Positions 34,766 through 48,409 of a DNA stretch of 64,000 nucleotides are shown here, piece by piece. The stretch covers positions 1,302,001 to 1,366,000 of the forward strand of contig JAVTLE010000014.1 of assembly GCA_033439295.1 (NCBI GenBank). The letters run 5' to 3'. Position 1 is the first letter of the stretch. Every line of letters starts with the position of its first letter. The notes below the pieces were generated by a model that was given only the letters and a program-made list of their open reading frames with translations, searched no databases and was not told the origin of the DNA. This DNA comes from Deuterostichococcus epilithicus (taxonomy: Eukaryota > Chlorophyta > Trebouxiophyceae > Prasiolales > Stichococcaceae). The translations under genes were made by a program, and so were the position numbers.

Positions 34766-37259
34766 ATGGCCACACAACGGTCACAGGACGCTGATGCAAA
34801 CCTAAGAGATCCTTATGAGGTGAGGTAGATTGCTCCAACGCCCTTTCACGATCACTTGGGGCCTGTTGTGGGCAGACCGAGCATGCCAGACGCATGCCAT
34901 TGGCAGCGCCATGCTGCATGCTGACAGACGAAAGAGCGGATGGCTCGCATCGGCTGACCCCATGGAGCGCACGCGGCAGGTGCTGGGAGTCGACCGGGAC
35001 GCCACGCCCGAGGCTATTCGAGCAGCGTACCGCAAGCTCGCGCTGAAGTACCATCCGGACAAGTGCCGAGACACGGATCCGGAAGCGGCCGCAGAGCGCT
35101 TCAAGGAGATCTCCACGGCACACGGCATCCTGAGCGATCCGGAGAAGCGGCGCAAGTATGACGCCGGCGGCTTTGCAGCAATGGAGCCGTCCGATCTGGA
35201 CATGGAGATTGACATCAGCCAGCTGGGGGTGGCCGGCACCGCCTTCGCCGCAATGTTCAGCCGCCTCGGTGGGTGATGTCGGTGTGCTGTTACATGTATG
35301 CAGATGCAGACCTCCCAGTGACTGCGACAGCTCTTCTCAGTGAGCGTGACACTTGTGAGGTGACCGCGGCAGCATGGGGACTGGTATTAGACGTGGCGCT
35401 GCTGACGCGCAGGTGTGCCAATCAAGACTGCTGTGGCGCCGCAAGTGCTAGAAATGGTGTGCCCTGCTTACCCTTGCGCCCGACGCAGGCTCCCCGTCCC
35501 AGGTGCTGTTGCACGGCAGATTCGGACCTGAGGCAGTGACAGACGGCAACACCGCAAATATGCTGTTTTGCAGGCATACGAAGGAAAATTCGAGTGCCAA
35601 GAGCTGCAGTTCGGCCACCGAATATCAGACAAGGTGGGTGGGCCATTGGCAAACAGCCACTGGCACGTCTGGCCGCCTAAAGCATCATCTCCTTCCGGAA
35701 CCTTCACCCTCACCCTCCTTCAGCATTGCCTCCCTTTCTGAAACGACCATGTGGCTGGTGAGCAGGTGGAGAAACAGACAGCCAAGTTCTACACCATATA
35801 CGTCACGCAGCAGATCATTGATGATGGCTTCGTCATCGCGGCGCACTCCCCGGCCCTCAGCAAGTTCAAGCTGCTGATGTTCGAGCAAACAACGGATGGC
35901 CAGTGGGAGATGATCGCGCAGGTGAGTGACGTCGGTCCTGCGGTCGTGTTGGCCGACGCGGACATGCACAGCCTTATTTCATGTGCACGGTAATAGTGTC
36001 AGCTATTGATGGAGCTGGATGGGATGCGTGGCTGTAGCGGCGATGGCACGAGAGGCAAAGTTATTCGCCTGCAGGAGGAGAGCACGAAGATGCACCGAGT
36101 CACGGCGGCGGCGCTGTTCTTCCTCAACATCACGACGGTGACGATTGGCGCATCGCCGTCGCCACTGGAGACTGGTGGCGACCTGGAGCAGGTGCCAACC
36201 CTGCGACTTCATGCCTTCAAAAGGATGGCGATTCCGAGCGCCGGAAGCATGTTGCCGAGAGCTTTCAATTCAGAATTCAGGAAATGCAAGGCAGCTGCCG
36301 TGCTGCTTGCTGTGCCGTGACAGCGCATCATGGCACTCGCTGCTGGCTGTAACCAGAAGCTGTGAATGCGACTCGCAGGTGCTATTCAAGCGGCTACAGG
36401 GCGTCAAGCAGCGGGAATCTGTGCCGCTCAAGCCCGGGCCCCTGCTGATCGCGGTATACGGCGACAACTGGTGAGTGCGCGCATGTGGCTCGGTGGCTGA
36501 ATCCACTCCCAAGCTGACCAGAGCATGTTCTCCACATTGTCTGGCGCACGTCGGTGTACAGCGGGCCTGTGCGCTAGCTCAGAAGCATCTGCAAAAGGGT
36601 CCGGATTGCGCTGCAGTCTCGGTTGACAGTACGTAGTAATCTCGCTGTGCATGACGGTGCAACGCTGCGTTACCCGTAGGTTCAAAAAGGGGCTCTTCGA
36701 GCTGGAGGCCATTCTGCCGGCCAGGCTGAGCGCGGACGCCTGCAACGACGTCCAAAAGGTGGACCGGGAGCTGCTCGAGCGGCAGGCGCAGGTCGCCAAG
36801 TTCGAGGCCGAGTTCCGAAACGTGAGATGGCTGTCTACTGCGTGCACGACGGCCTGGCATGGCGGGGTCTGTGCGCATTTTGCCTCAGCAGCAGTGTTTC
36901 ACAGTGCTTGAGCTTTCATGCCGTGGCGCACATGTACGACAGGCAGACGCTCTGCTGAGAAGGCATGTCCTCGCCTGCACGTCATGTGGGTGCCTCTCTG
37001 ACGGCAGGCGCAGCAGCAATACATGAAAGCGTGCGAGCGCTTTGCGGAGCACAGCAAGGCCACGGACCAGCTGCTGAGCGCACGGGAGAAGGCATACCTG
37101 GATCTGCTGCAGCTGGGCCAGGCCGGCGAGCAGCAGATCAGCGCCGCCCAGGCGGCGACCGCAGGGGTGTCCAGCGCCGCGCACAAGGTGTTTGGCGGCC
37201 TTTGGGGCGGCAGATCGGCAAAGGCGCAGCCGCAGCAGCAGCCGCCGCCGGCGCCCTGA
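34766..37259 (+). CDS. ARG1: ARG1-like (altered response to gravity) type II DnaJ protein
   Basis: J-domain co-chaperone of the ARG1/ARL group, which in Arabidopsis acts in gravity signalling at endomembranes and the actin network. Nine exons in phase: 34766-34819, 34980-35268, 35413-35456, 35574-35633, 35766-35921, 36075-36191, 36379-36470, 36680-36821, 37008-37259; 401 aa against 410 in Arabidopsis. The J domain (about residues 15-82) has [13 protein letters not shown], the HPD tripeptide in LALKYHPDK and [12 protein letters not shown]. Family-specific parts follow: [78 protein letters not shown]. The C-terminus is a coiled coil ([18 protein letters not shown] onward) and ends in a Gln/Pro-rich tail, part of which is duplicated just after the stop. 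Confidence 0.93.
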
Positions 37260-37281
37260 CGCTGCCATGGCGGTGCTGCTG

Positions 37282-37342
37282 CGGCAAAGGCGCAGCCGCT
37301 GCCGCCCGCCGGAGCAGCCGCCGGCCGTGCCCTGATGCTGCC
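37282..37342 (+). repeat. Partial tandem copy of the ARG1-like gene's 3' coding end
   Basis: CGGCAAAGGCGCAGCCG at 37216-37232 (last exon) recurs exactly at 37282-37298. The block holding the stop, GCCCTGACGCTGCC near 37253-37266, recurs as GCCCTGATGCTGCC near 37329-37342. The copy lies in the 3' flank. Confidence 0.75.
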
Positions 37343-37789
37343 GGCCGTGCTGCAGCATTTGCACTGGAGCAGATCAAACAGTGTGCAATGGCAGTAGATG
37401 CCATCGCAGGCATGCGAACTGCCATGCCTAATATCGATGTCTGCCTCTTGCTATGCATCAGGAGTCCGCCACTCGCGCGGGCGCTTCAGGATGCTGATTC
37501 GAGCAGCTTGTACATATGCACAAAATTTGCGATGCTTTCAGCGGCGATTGAAGCCAACAGGTATATGGGGTCAGCCTCACCAACGTTAGGTATTATGAAT
37601 TCATGTGGGCAGTCAATGCCAGCCAACTCAATTGAGGACCAGTGCAACGCTGTGGCGGCAATCAGGAAGTTTCAGCAGTCACTGCATTGGCCCAAAAGCC
37701 TTGCACATGGTTTGCTCCCTTCACAGGCCCTTCCTCCAAGCCACTCCCGGTGCCCACACTGGGCCACGTTTCTGCCAGCGCATTCTAGA
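37343..37789. other. Convergent intergenic region
   Basis: About 450 bp between the ARG1-like 3' end and the NDUFA2 stop. Nothing coding seen. Confidence 0.5.
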
Positions 37790-38440
37790 TCAGGGTTTGC
37801 TGGAGACCAGCTTCTCGAGCTCCTTCCCCACGCCAGCAGCGTCCAGGCCCTCCACTGCGACACTCTTCTCCACCCCCAGGTCTGCCGAACAATAAGTTTC
37901 CATCACCGCCATGGTTGATGATGATGGTCACAACGGTGATGCAAAAGCGCAGGCCAATGCGAGTATCTGTCACTGCGCCAGTACGCGAGAAGTCTTCCTT
38001 TGTCCAGCCAGTGATGGCGCACTGAGCAGTGATGAGAATGCCCACCGTAGCGGGCGATGAGCCGCGCCTTGACATTCTCCGCTTCCCGCACCAGGATGGG
38101 GAATGTGGGATTTGCAGTCTTGAGCTCCTTATACGTGCTCATCACGAATTCCCTGGCATCAGTACCAGCAGTTGTCAACGTTACTGCACCTGGCATACAT
38201 CCTGGCATACATCGTGCATGCACCAGAGACGCTGCAGCAATTCTTTGACGCACCTGGCGCCCTCACTGCCGGCGGCGGTCTGCGACAGGTGTATCCTGCG
38301 AGGCGGACGGTGTTCGGCGATTGAAGATTCGTGCAATCGACCACCTCTCCCGTGCAATCAGGCCACCAGGCAGAAGTGCATGCGCGCATTTCAGACCTGA
38401 GCTCTTGCAGGTTCTTCGACAGGTTCGATCGCCACGCCAT
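37790..38440 (-). CDS. NDUFA2: NDUFA2 (complex I B8 subunit)
   Basis: Accessory subunit of mitochondrial NADH:ubiquinone oxidoreductase with a thioredoxin-like fold. Four exons in phase: 38440-38397, 38295-38254, 38152-38046, 37881-37790; 94 aa, the usual size. It begins MAWRSNLSKNLQELRIHLSQ, like the plant start MAWRGxLSKNLKELRI, then SEGAREFVMSTYKELKTANP, TFPILVREAENVKARLIARY and the end DLGVEKSVAVEGLDAAGVGK. The Cys of the CQTSPAS motif in plant proteins is replaced here (LSQTAAGSEG), so no redox-active site is expected. No cleavable presequence, as is normal for this subunit. Confidence 0.92.
38189..38212. repeat. 12-nt tandem repeat in an NDUFA2 intron
   Basis: CCTGGCATACAT occurs twice head to tail (38189-38200, 38201-38212) inside intron 2. 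Confidence 0.85.
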
Positions 38441-38941
38441 CGTGTCGCAGCACGCGGCGTTGCGCGATTACTTAGATTTCTGGCTGCGTCCCGTCACTCT
38501 AAATAGTCGAGCGTTGTGGCCGCTGGACCTGACTGACAATCCCCTCAGGATCGGCCGGACTGCACTTCTCAGCACGCGCGGGATGTCCAACAGCAGCTTC
38601 AGATGAGAAACGTCCTGATGGCTGGACTTGATTGTGCGAATGCAGAATATCGCCGTGGGCCTGCCTCCTGCGAGCTGACTCCTGACCTCTGCTGCAGCTT
38701 GCTTATTTACCCTGCAAGAGAGTGGGCTGGAACGCTGGATTGAGCGCCGCGATCAGAGATCACTCTTGCCCAAGTCCGATTGCTCATTCTATACAGAACC
38801 TGTAGCGCTCCAATGCGTGCGCATTTGACCGACAGCGTCTCAAAATTGTAGGCATTGGCGCGGCGCGGCGTCGCCGCATGCCCGCTCCTGGGCTGCGGGC
38901 TGTGAGGCTAAGCTCGCGCCGGACACATTGCTGTGGCCTCG
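38441..38941. other. Divergent intergenic region, NDUFA2 / ankyrin gene
   Basis: About 500 bp between two outward start codons; no coding frame supported. Confidence 0.5.
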
Positions 38942-40085
38942 ATGGTAAATGACGTCTCCCGACGCGTTTCAGCATTCGAGGTCGGTCCAGCACACCCTTA
39001 CAGCTCCAGCGTGGTGCCACCGGCGGTCGAGCACGCCGCTCGAGTTGGCAATGTCGGCCCTGTGCAGCAGTACCTCCAGAGTGGCAAGGACCCCAACGCC
39101 CGCAGCGTGTACCAGTCGCAGCTGCTTCACGTCGCTGCACGCCACGGCCATCCGGAGGTCCTGAGACTGCTGGCCCAGGCGCCCGGCATCGACATCATGG
39201 CCCTGGACTACGTAAGCGCCTGCTGTTGAAGAAAGCGAGTGTATACTTGATGCAGACGCCAGGCAGATCCAGCAGAGGCGTGAGGCTTCTCAGGACAACA
39301 GGACAGTGCTGATGCCACTTGCCGGCTTGCAGGGCGGCATGCGGCGCACCGCTCTGCACTGGAGCTGCCAAAGAGGAGACATACGGTCCGTGGAGGTGCT
39401 GGTGGACGCTGGCGCCGACACCACGGTACTTGCAGCATCTGTCTTAGATTACCTCGTTGGTGATTGCCTGATGTGCGATGTTGCAGGAAGGCTGTGTGTG
39501 TAGAGGGCAGCAGGGACCGCAATCCTCAGCACCATTCGATTGACCGAGTACGCTTCTTAGAAACTGCAGGTGCAGGGCAAGAGCTGGGCCAAGCTGGTGC
39601 AAGGCCAGCGCTGCGGCAGGCTCGTCCAGAGCAACTCGCCACCCGAGGAGTCGCCTGCAGACTTGTGCCGAACAAGTAACGTCAGGTGCGCTCTCGTGGG
39701 TGCCGTGAAATAATTTCCGTCCTGTTCAGTCATCTCGAGCTAGTCGACTCATGCATCCGTGGGTCTCGGTGACCTTGCATGTGCGAGCCGGTCCGCAAGC
39801 GAGGGCACACACCAAGTCTGGACATGCAGGCTGGCGCTGCTGCGGCCGCCATGGACTCCGGAGTCGCACACGAGTTTCCCCGAGGCGTTCAAAGCCGCGG
39901 CCAGGCTGCTGGTGCTGGCGACCGGCAGCAGAGGCGAGGCAGCTGACCGCGTCCAAGGCGGGCAGGAGCAGCTGCCGGCGCCGATGCAGCAATGGCCGCT
40001 CAGCATGGATGTGACGCGCGCAATTCTTGCTGCAGCCGCATACCCCATCAGTGCCTGGCTGCCGGATGATGAGGTGGCAGGCTGA
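38942..40085 (+). CDS. Ankyrin-repeat protein, function unknown
   Basis: Four exons in phase: 38942-39211, 39333-39425, 39570-39685, 39830-40085 (TGA 40083-40085); 244 aa. At least three ankyrin units are visible: VEHAARVGNVGPVQQYLQSG, QLLHVAARHGHPEVLRLLAQ and RTALHWSCQRGDIRSVEVLV followed by DAGADTT. The C-terminal half (ESHTSFPEAFKAAARLL, QQWPLSMDVTRAILAAAAYP, SAWLPDDEVAG) is not an ankyrin repeat and I do not recognise it. Ankyrin units bind proteins, so a scaffold or adaptor is likely but the partner is unknown. It points at the NOL9 gene 3' end. Confidence 0.75.
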
Positions 40086-40437
40086 TGAAGCTGGTCACTT
40101 GATGGCATTGGCCTGTGCACTGTTGTACTGCAAATGTGTACATTGTGGACCCCGAATGCGATTGTAGGTTTTTGTCGCAACAATAACACGTTGCTGAGCG
40201 GCTAGGTCTGGTTCTGTCATTGTGACTGTTTGTGCTATCTGTTGGTGCCCGCGGGACATGGTTCGAATGGTTTTGGGCATGCTTGGTCTGACTGCATGCT
40301 TGCCTTTGTTTCGTTTGCTGCAGATTTCTGGTCCTCGTCAGCTTCCCTGAGGTGTAATATGTAAAGCTTGATCTGAAGGCAGAACTGTGTTGCAACTGTG
40401 TGCCGAGCGGGCCAGTAGGCAACAAGCGACAGCGCAT
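40086..40437. other. Convergent intergenic region
   Basis: About 350 bp between the ankyrin gene and NOL9 3' ends. AT-richer; no gene seen. Confidence 0.5.
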
Positions 40438-41825
40438 TCACAGATGCATGGTCCGCAACAGGTTGCCCCTGCTCTTCATGGACCGGGAGCCGCTGCCGTC
40501 TGATGTCAATGAGAACAGAGCCAGGTACGGTGACTGCAGCCCGGGCGCCTGCAGCAGTCCTGGCGGCAGCTGCAAGCGGCCCACCTACGCCAACCAGCAC
40601 AGCAGGATGGAGCAATGTTGCATCAGCGCGCACATGGGTAGGTAGCCTCAAGTTTGGACAGACCAACCAGCCCGGGCAGAGACAGCTACGCAGCACCGGA
40701 AACAAGGCGGCGATCGCGTGCTTTGTTTTGTGTGTGGTCACAGCATGGCGCCATGCCGGGCCGCAAAGCAACCCGAGGTTGGTCAGATTAATTTGGGGCA
40801 AGATGGATGTGGAGATAGGTTGGTGGCACCACCTGTAGGGTTTCCACACGCTGCAGCTCGGCGTCGCCCAGCGGCGTCACCAGGTACAGCAGGCCCGCTT
40901 CGACATCCAGGCTGCGCACGATGCCCAAGCCCAGACACGGGAACGGGGGCGCGGTGCCGTCGCTGTTGAGCACATGCCGGTACGCGGGCGGCCCCTGCCC
41001 CGGGGGCCCGTTGGCAGCAGGGCTCCCGGCGGCGAGGCCCACCACTGTGCCATTGATGGCCGCCGGCAGCTCTGCCGCTGGCACCGCGCAGTGCAGCACC
41101 TGCAGAGGTCACGGCGGTAAACGATGTAGCTGATGCACAAAGCCATTCTGCGGCAACAATGTACCTCCTTACTGTGATCGTGCCGAGCTGCACTGCAGTG
41201 CAGTGCGTTTATGGCGCCTGCACGCAGGCTGGGGGCGCGCAAAACCTTCTCAAAATGTCTCTTAGGACCGTCTTGTGTGCTCCTGGCCACCTGCACGCTG
41301 AGGGTGCGCTGCGGCGCCACGAAGGGCGGCTGCAGCGCCAGTGCCCATGCCGCCGCGGCAAATGCGGTGCTGTCCCACAGGCCCGGCTTGCTGGCGGCAT
41401 ACTGCTGCGCGTCCAGGCACCCCCGTGCAAAAGCCAGCCAGCTGAGCGCCCGCATGTCCACCGGCGACAGACCTTTCGCTGACTGCCCGCCTGCCCGCAC
41501 CACAGTTCAGAGGCTGACGTCTTGCTGAGCGAGTGCATCCCACTGCGTATCACAAGTGCGTGTGCAAAGGGTCCGTGTCATCTTGTGGCTGGCCTTGCCA
41601 TGTTGGACGAGTGGAACGCCATGCATTTCCTTATTCACCGTGACAGGTGCCAGAGGCGATACTTCCAGTTTGAGGCTGGCCATGAACTGCACAGGCCGCC
41701 GAGATGGGTGTGCCCCAGGACTCGACTTACCTGGGGAGGCGAGGCCGTTTGCCTGCCGATCGGGACTGGCGCATCCCGAGCCCAGCACATCCGCGCCCGG
41801 CAGCAGCAACTGCAGAGGCGGATGC

Positions 41826-41873
<48 letters not shown>

Positions 41874-43769
41874 GGCGGCGGCGGCGGTGGTGCGCCGGCG
41901 GGAGCGAGCCACGAGGCGTCGGACGGCAGGTTGCGCTTGGGGTGAAGCGACTGCAGTTGCACCAGGTGGGTGGGGCGCGCTGCCGCAAGCACCTCCGTCA
42001 GCATGTCCAGGCCGGCGCCCTGCGGCGGCGGAGGCCCGATCTGGGTCAGACACAGGTCGCCGCAGCACAGGCAACAACCGGCAGCCTGCTGTTTGACGTG
42101 CACGTCGATGTCATTCGAGACTGAGCGCCATCAGGCAAGGTGCAGCTTTCTGTGGTTTTCAAAAGCAGTCTGTTGATAGGTCCCTGCGAGCTGAGACTGT
42201 TTCTGAAGAAATGGCGAGGAAGGGAACCTTAAAGCTAAAAGCGTTCAAAGAGTTGTTGAGGCACCTTGATCCACCCATGGGTGTTGATGACCAATGGCGG
42301 CACCGCCTGCCAGGCGCCGAGCCCCTGCTGCTCTGCCGCATGCACCCTTAACCAGTCCAGCAGCGATGCGATGCTGCACACGTACAACATGGGATTCGCC
42401 TGCAAACGGAAGTCCGGCCGAATCTTGGGAATCCGGGGGCTCACAGCATGCCACTGGAGTCAGCAGATGTAATACGCAAAGCAATTTTCCCTGTGTGTAT
42501 TGGTGACATTGCACCTGGGGGGAGGTGTCGCCCAGGAAGTGTGCGCGTGCTGGCGGCAGTGGATGCATGTGCGGCGGCCCGGTGACCATATGCTTCACGA
42601 AGACCAGGGACACCAGCCCTGCACACGCATTGCGGCGCCTGCATGGAGGACGGTGCTCACCCAGCGGCAGCACTGCAATGCCTTACAGTGGCAGCACTGC
42701 AGCCTTGTGCAATGTGCAGACGACAAGGCATGCTCTCGACGATCGTTTTGGAGCCGCAGCCAGCCATCTCCAAGGACACCTCGCTTCCATACACCCAGCA
42801 AGGAGTCTGCACGGTGCTGAGCAGCACACATGGTGTTCTGGCTCAGCTGGGGCAGTGAACTCCAAGTCTCACCTGGTGCGGTGAACTCCGACTGGCCGCA
42901 GTCCGTGTCCAGGTAGGCCACCATCGGCCAGCTGTTCAGCAGGCTGTTGACCAGCAGCCGCGCAAACGTCGACTTGCCTGTCTGCTTGCTGCCCACCACA
43001 GCGATCACGGGCGCTGCTGCCGCCGCCTGCCTGGCGGCCAGCTCGGCCGCCGCCTGCCGCCACTCCTGGCAGTAATCGTGCGGCGGCGCTGCGCCTTGCG
43101 CGGCGGCTGGCGCAGCCAAGCCTGCCTGCGTGACATGGAACGACCTCGCCGACTCCTGCCAGAGCTCCTGCTGTGCTGCCGCTGCGCCGCCAGCGCTGCC
43201 GCTGTCTGAGGCTGCGGCGGCGCATGCGTCTGGAGCCGCCAGAGCACATGCGTCCTGGCTGCACAAGGTGACGGCGGTGGTCTGGCTGCTGGAGCGGGGA
43301 ATCTGAATGCCCGCATTGGATGCCTCGATCGCCAATGGGCCGCCAATTCTGGCATCGGCGCAAACGCTGACAGCGCCGGTCTCAGGCGTTACCACTCTCC
43401 CGGCGACCCATGCGGCTCCGGTCTGGACCGTCAGCTGGGCAGTGCCGGTGAGGTTCAGCACCTGCGCACTCCGCCGTGTCAGAGTGAGCGTCGTTCTTCG
43501 CGCACGAATGTGCAGGTCAACACAGAGTTCGCACTTCACCTGGCCTGCGGACAGCTCGACTCTGAACGTTCCATTGTTCCCCGCCGTGGACTGCCTGCGC
43601 ATTGACAGCATACTCTTGCACAAGGAGGAGACGCGCACCGCCGTGCATGCATGTATGCATGCTGCTGCTCAGCTGGAAGCGGTACGTGAGCAGCTCACCG
43701 CTTACTGCTGGTAGATCCCGAGGATTTGCTTACTTTTGAAGGTGTTGTATCAGATTTTCGCTTTTTCAT
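40438..43769 (-). CDS. NOL9: NOL9/GRC3 polynucleotide 5'-hydroxyl kinase
   Basis: Nucleolar RNA kinase that phosphorylates 5'-OH ends in ITS2 processing of pre-rRNA. Phase-consistent exons: 43769-43734, 43539-42873, 42618-42515, 42399-42265, 42019-41731, 41490-41291, 41099-40833, 40569-40438; 609 aa. Exon 1 (MKKRKSDTTPSK) looks like a nuclear signal. The Walker A is VVGSKQTGKSTFARLLVN, followed by VAYLDTDCGQSEFTAPG, the family's YLDxDxGQxEFTPPG motif. Later blocks agree with plant NOL9: GPPHMHPLPPARAHFLGDTS, PLVINTHGWIK, GAGLDMLTEVLAAARPTHLV, FPCLGLGIVRSLDVEAGLLY, LLQAPGLQSPYLALFSL. A run of 15 Gln lies in the linker after LHPKRNLPSDASWL. The start of exon 2 is the least certain junction. Divergent from alpha-tubulin. 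Confidence 0.9.
41828..41872. repeat. (CTG)15 microsatellite encoding polyGln in NOL9
   Basis: Fifteen perfect CTG units on the + strand, read as CAG on the coding strand, giving 15 Gln after a run of Pro in the NOL9 linker. Expected to vary in length between strains. Confidence 0.95.
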
Positions 43770-44245
43770 CCTTGCGCTGAAAGGATCGGCCGACTGAATG
43801 CCGAAGTCGAGGCAATGTGCACGGTCCTCTGCAGGCTGTAGTCGATGAGCACGATGACAATTCCAGGCTTTGGAAATTGTCCGCACAGCAGATCAGTGTC
43901 TGGCACGCAGTTGCAGCACGAGGAAATAGCAAATAAGCCAGCTCTTGTGTTGCAGGGCGGGTTGACAGAAATCCGCGGGAAAGCGACCAGGGTTTCTGGG
44001 AATCCGGCCCTCGTAGTCCCGAGCCAGTTAAACGGGTCGATTTGCGCGCCGACGCTGGCTCACATCTGCAGTGGCCGACCATCCCACGGATCGCGCGTCC
44101 TCATTCGCGTCGTTTCGTGCCCCGGGGAGCCTTCTGCCGCCCATCACTCGCAGCTGTCGGTTCTCGCTGCAGCTCATCCCGTTCGTTTCAGCTCGTCAGA
44201 CTCACATCTTGCCAACGGTGTCCAGCGCCAGCAAGTCTTGCCACC
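43770..44245. promoter_or_regulatory. Divergent intergenic region, NOL9 / alpha-tubulin
   Basis: About 475 bp between two outward start codons, so it must include the promoter and 5' UTR of the highly expressed tubulin gene. No TATA box is evident in the expected place. Confidence 0.45.
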
Positions 44246-47797
<3,552 letters not shown>

Positions 47798-48409
47798 ACA
47801 TTCTAGCTCATTTGTCAGCAATCGCGCACTGACATGCTGTGGCGGGAGTGCCTGTTCGGTGATGCTGAACACTGCAATCGTGTTTCGGAAGCAGCGATGA
47901 ATCAGTGACGCTGTGACAACGGCCTATCATCCAGACGTGCGGCTGACATATACCTATGTGACACAATCCGTAAACTGGCGGTTCCTGCTAGAGTGCAGAC
48001 TGCCGGCTAGCGCTTTGGTTGGCATCCATCGGTACTGCGAATTTAGAAGCAAGGCCCAAGCAAGCAGCTCCATTCCACCCGCTCGCACTTCGATTCTCGT
48101 TTCCTTAGTTGCTAGCCGAAGCAAGCAGCAAATCTCCGCCGTTGCCACCGCCATCGCCGATGCATGTTGCAGAATTGCATCTGCGGGGAGTGCATGGATT
48201 CAATACAGTTTGACTATACAGCTTGCGATGCACCGTCGCGTGACACACTCTGTTTGCTGCTGTGGCGTTGTGAAGGCAGCCTCGGATCACTTGCTTTTGC
48301 ACCGCAAGTAGGTCGTACAGGGAAGCACGTCTGTGCAGGGGAGGTTGACGTCCCTGCAATGGATCGCGACGACAGGTGAACGCATCAGGGAGACTGGAAG
48401 AGGTGTCCA
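47798..48409. other. Intergenic region between alpha-tubulin and RAPTOR
   Basis: About 610 bp between same-strand genes: tubulin 3' end then RAPTOR promoter and 5' UTR. No supported gene. Confidence 0.5.
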
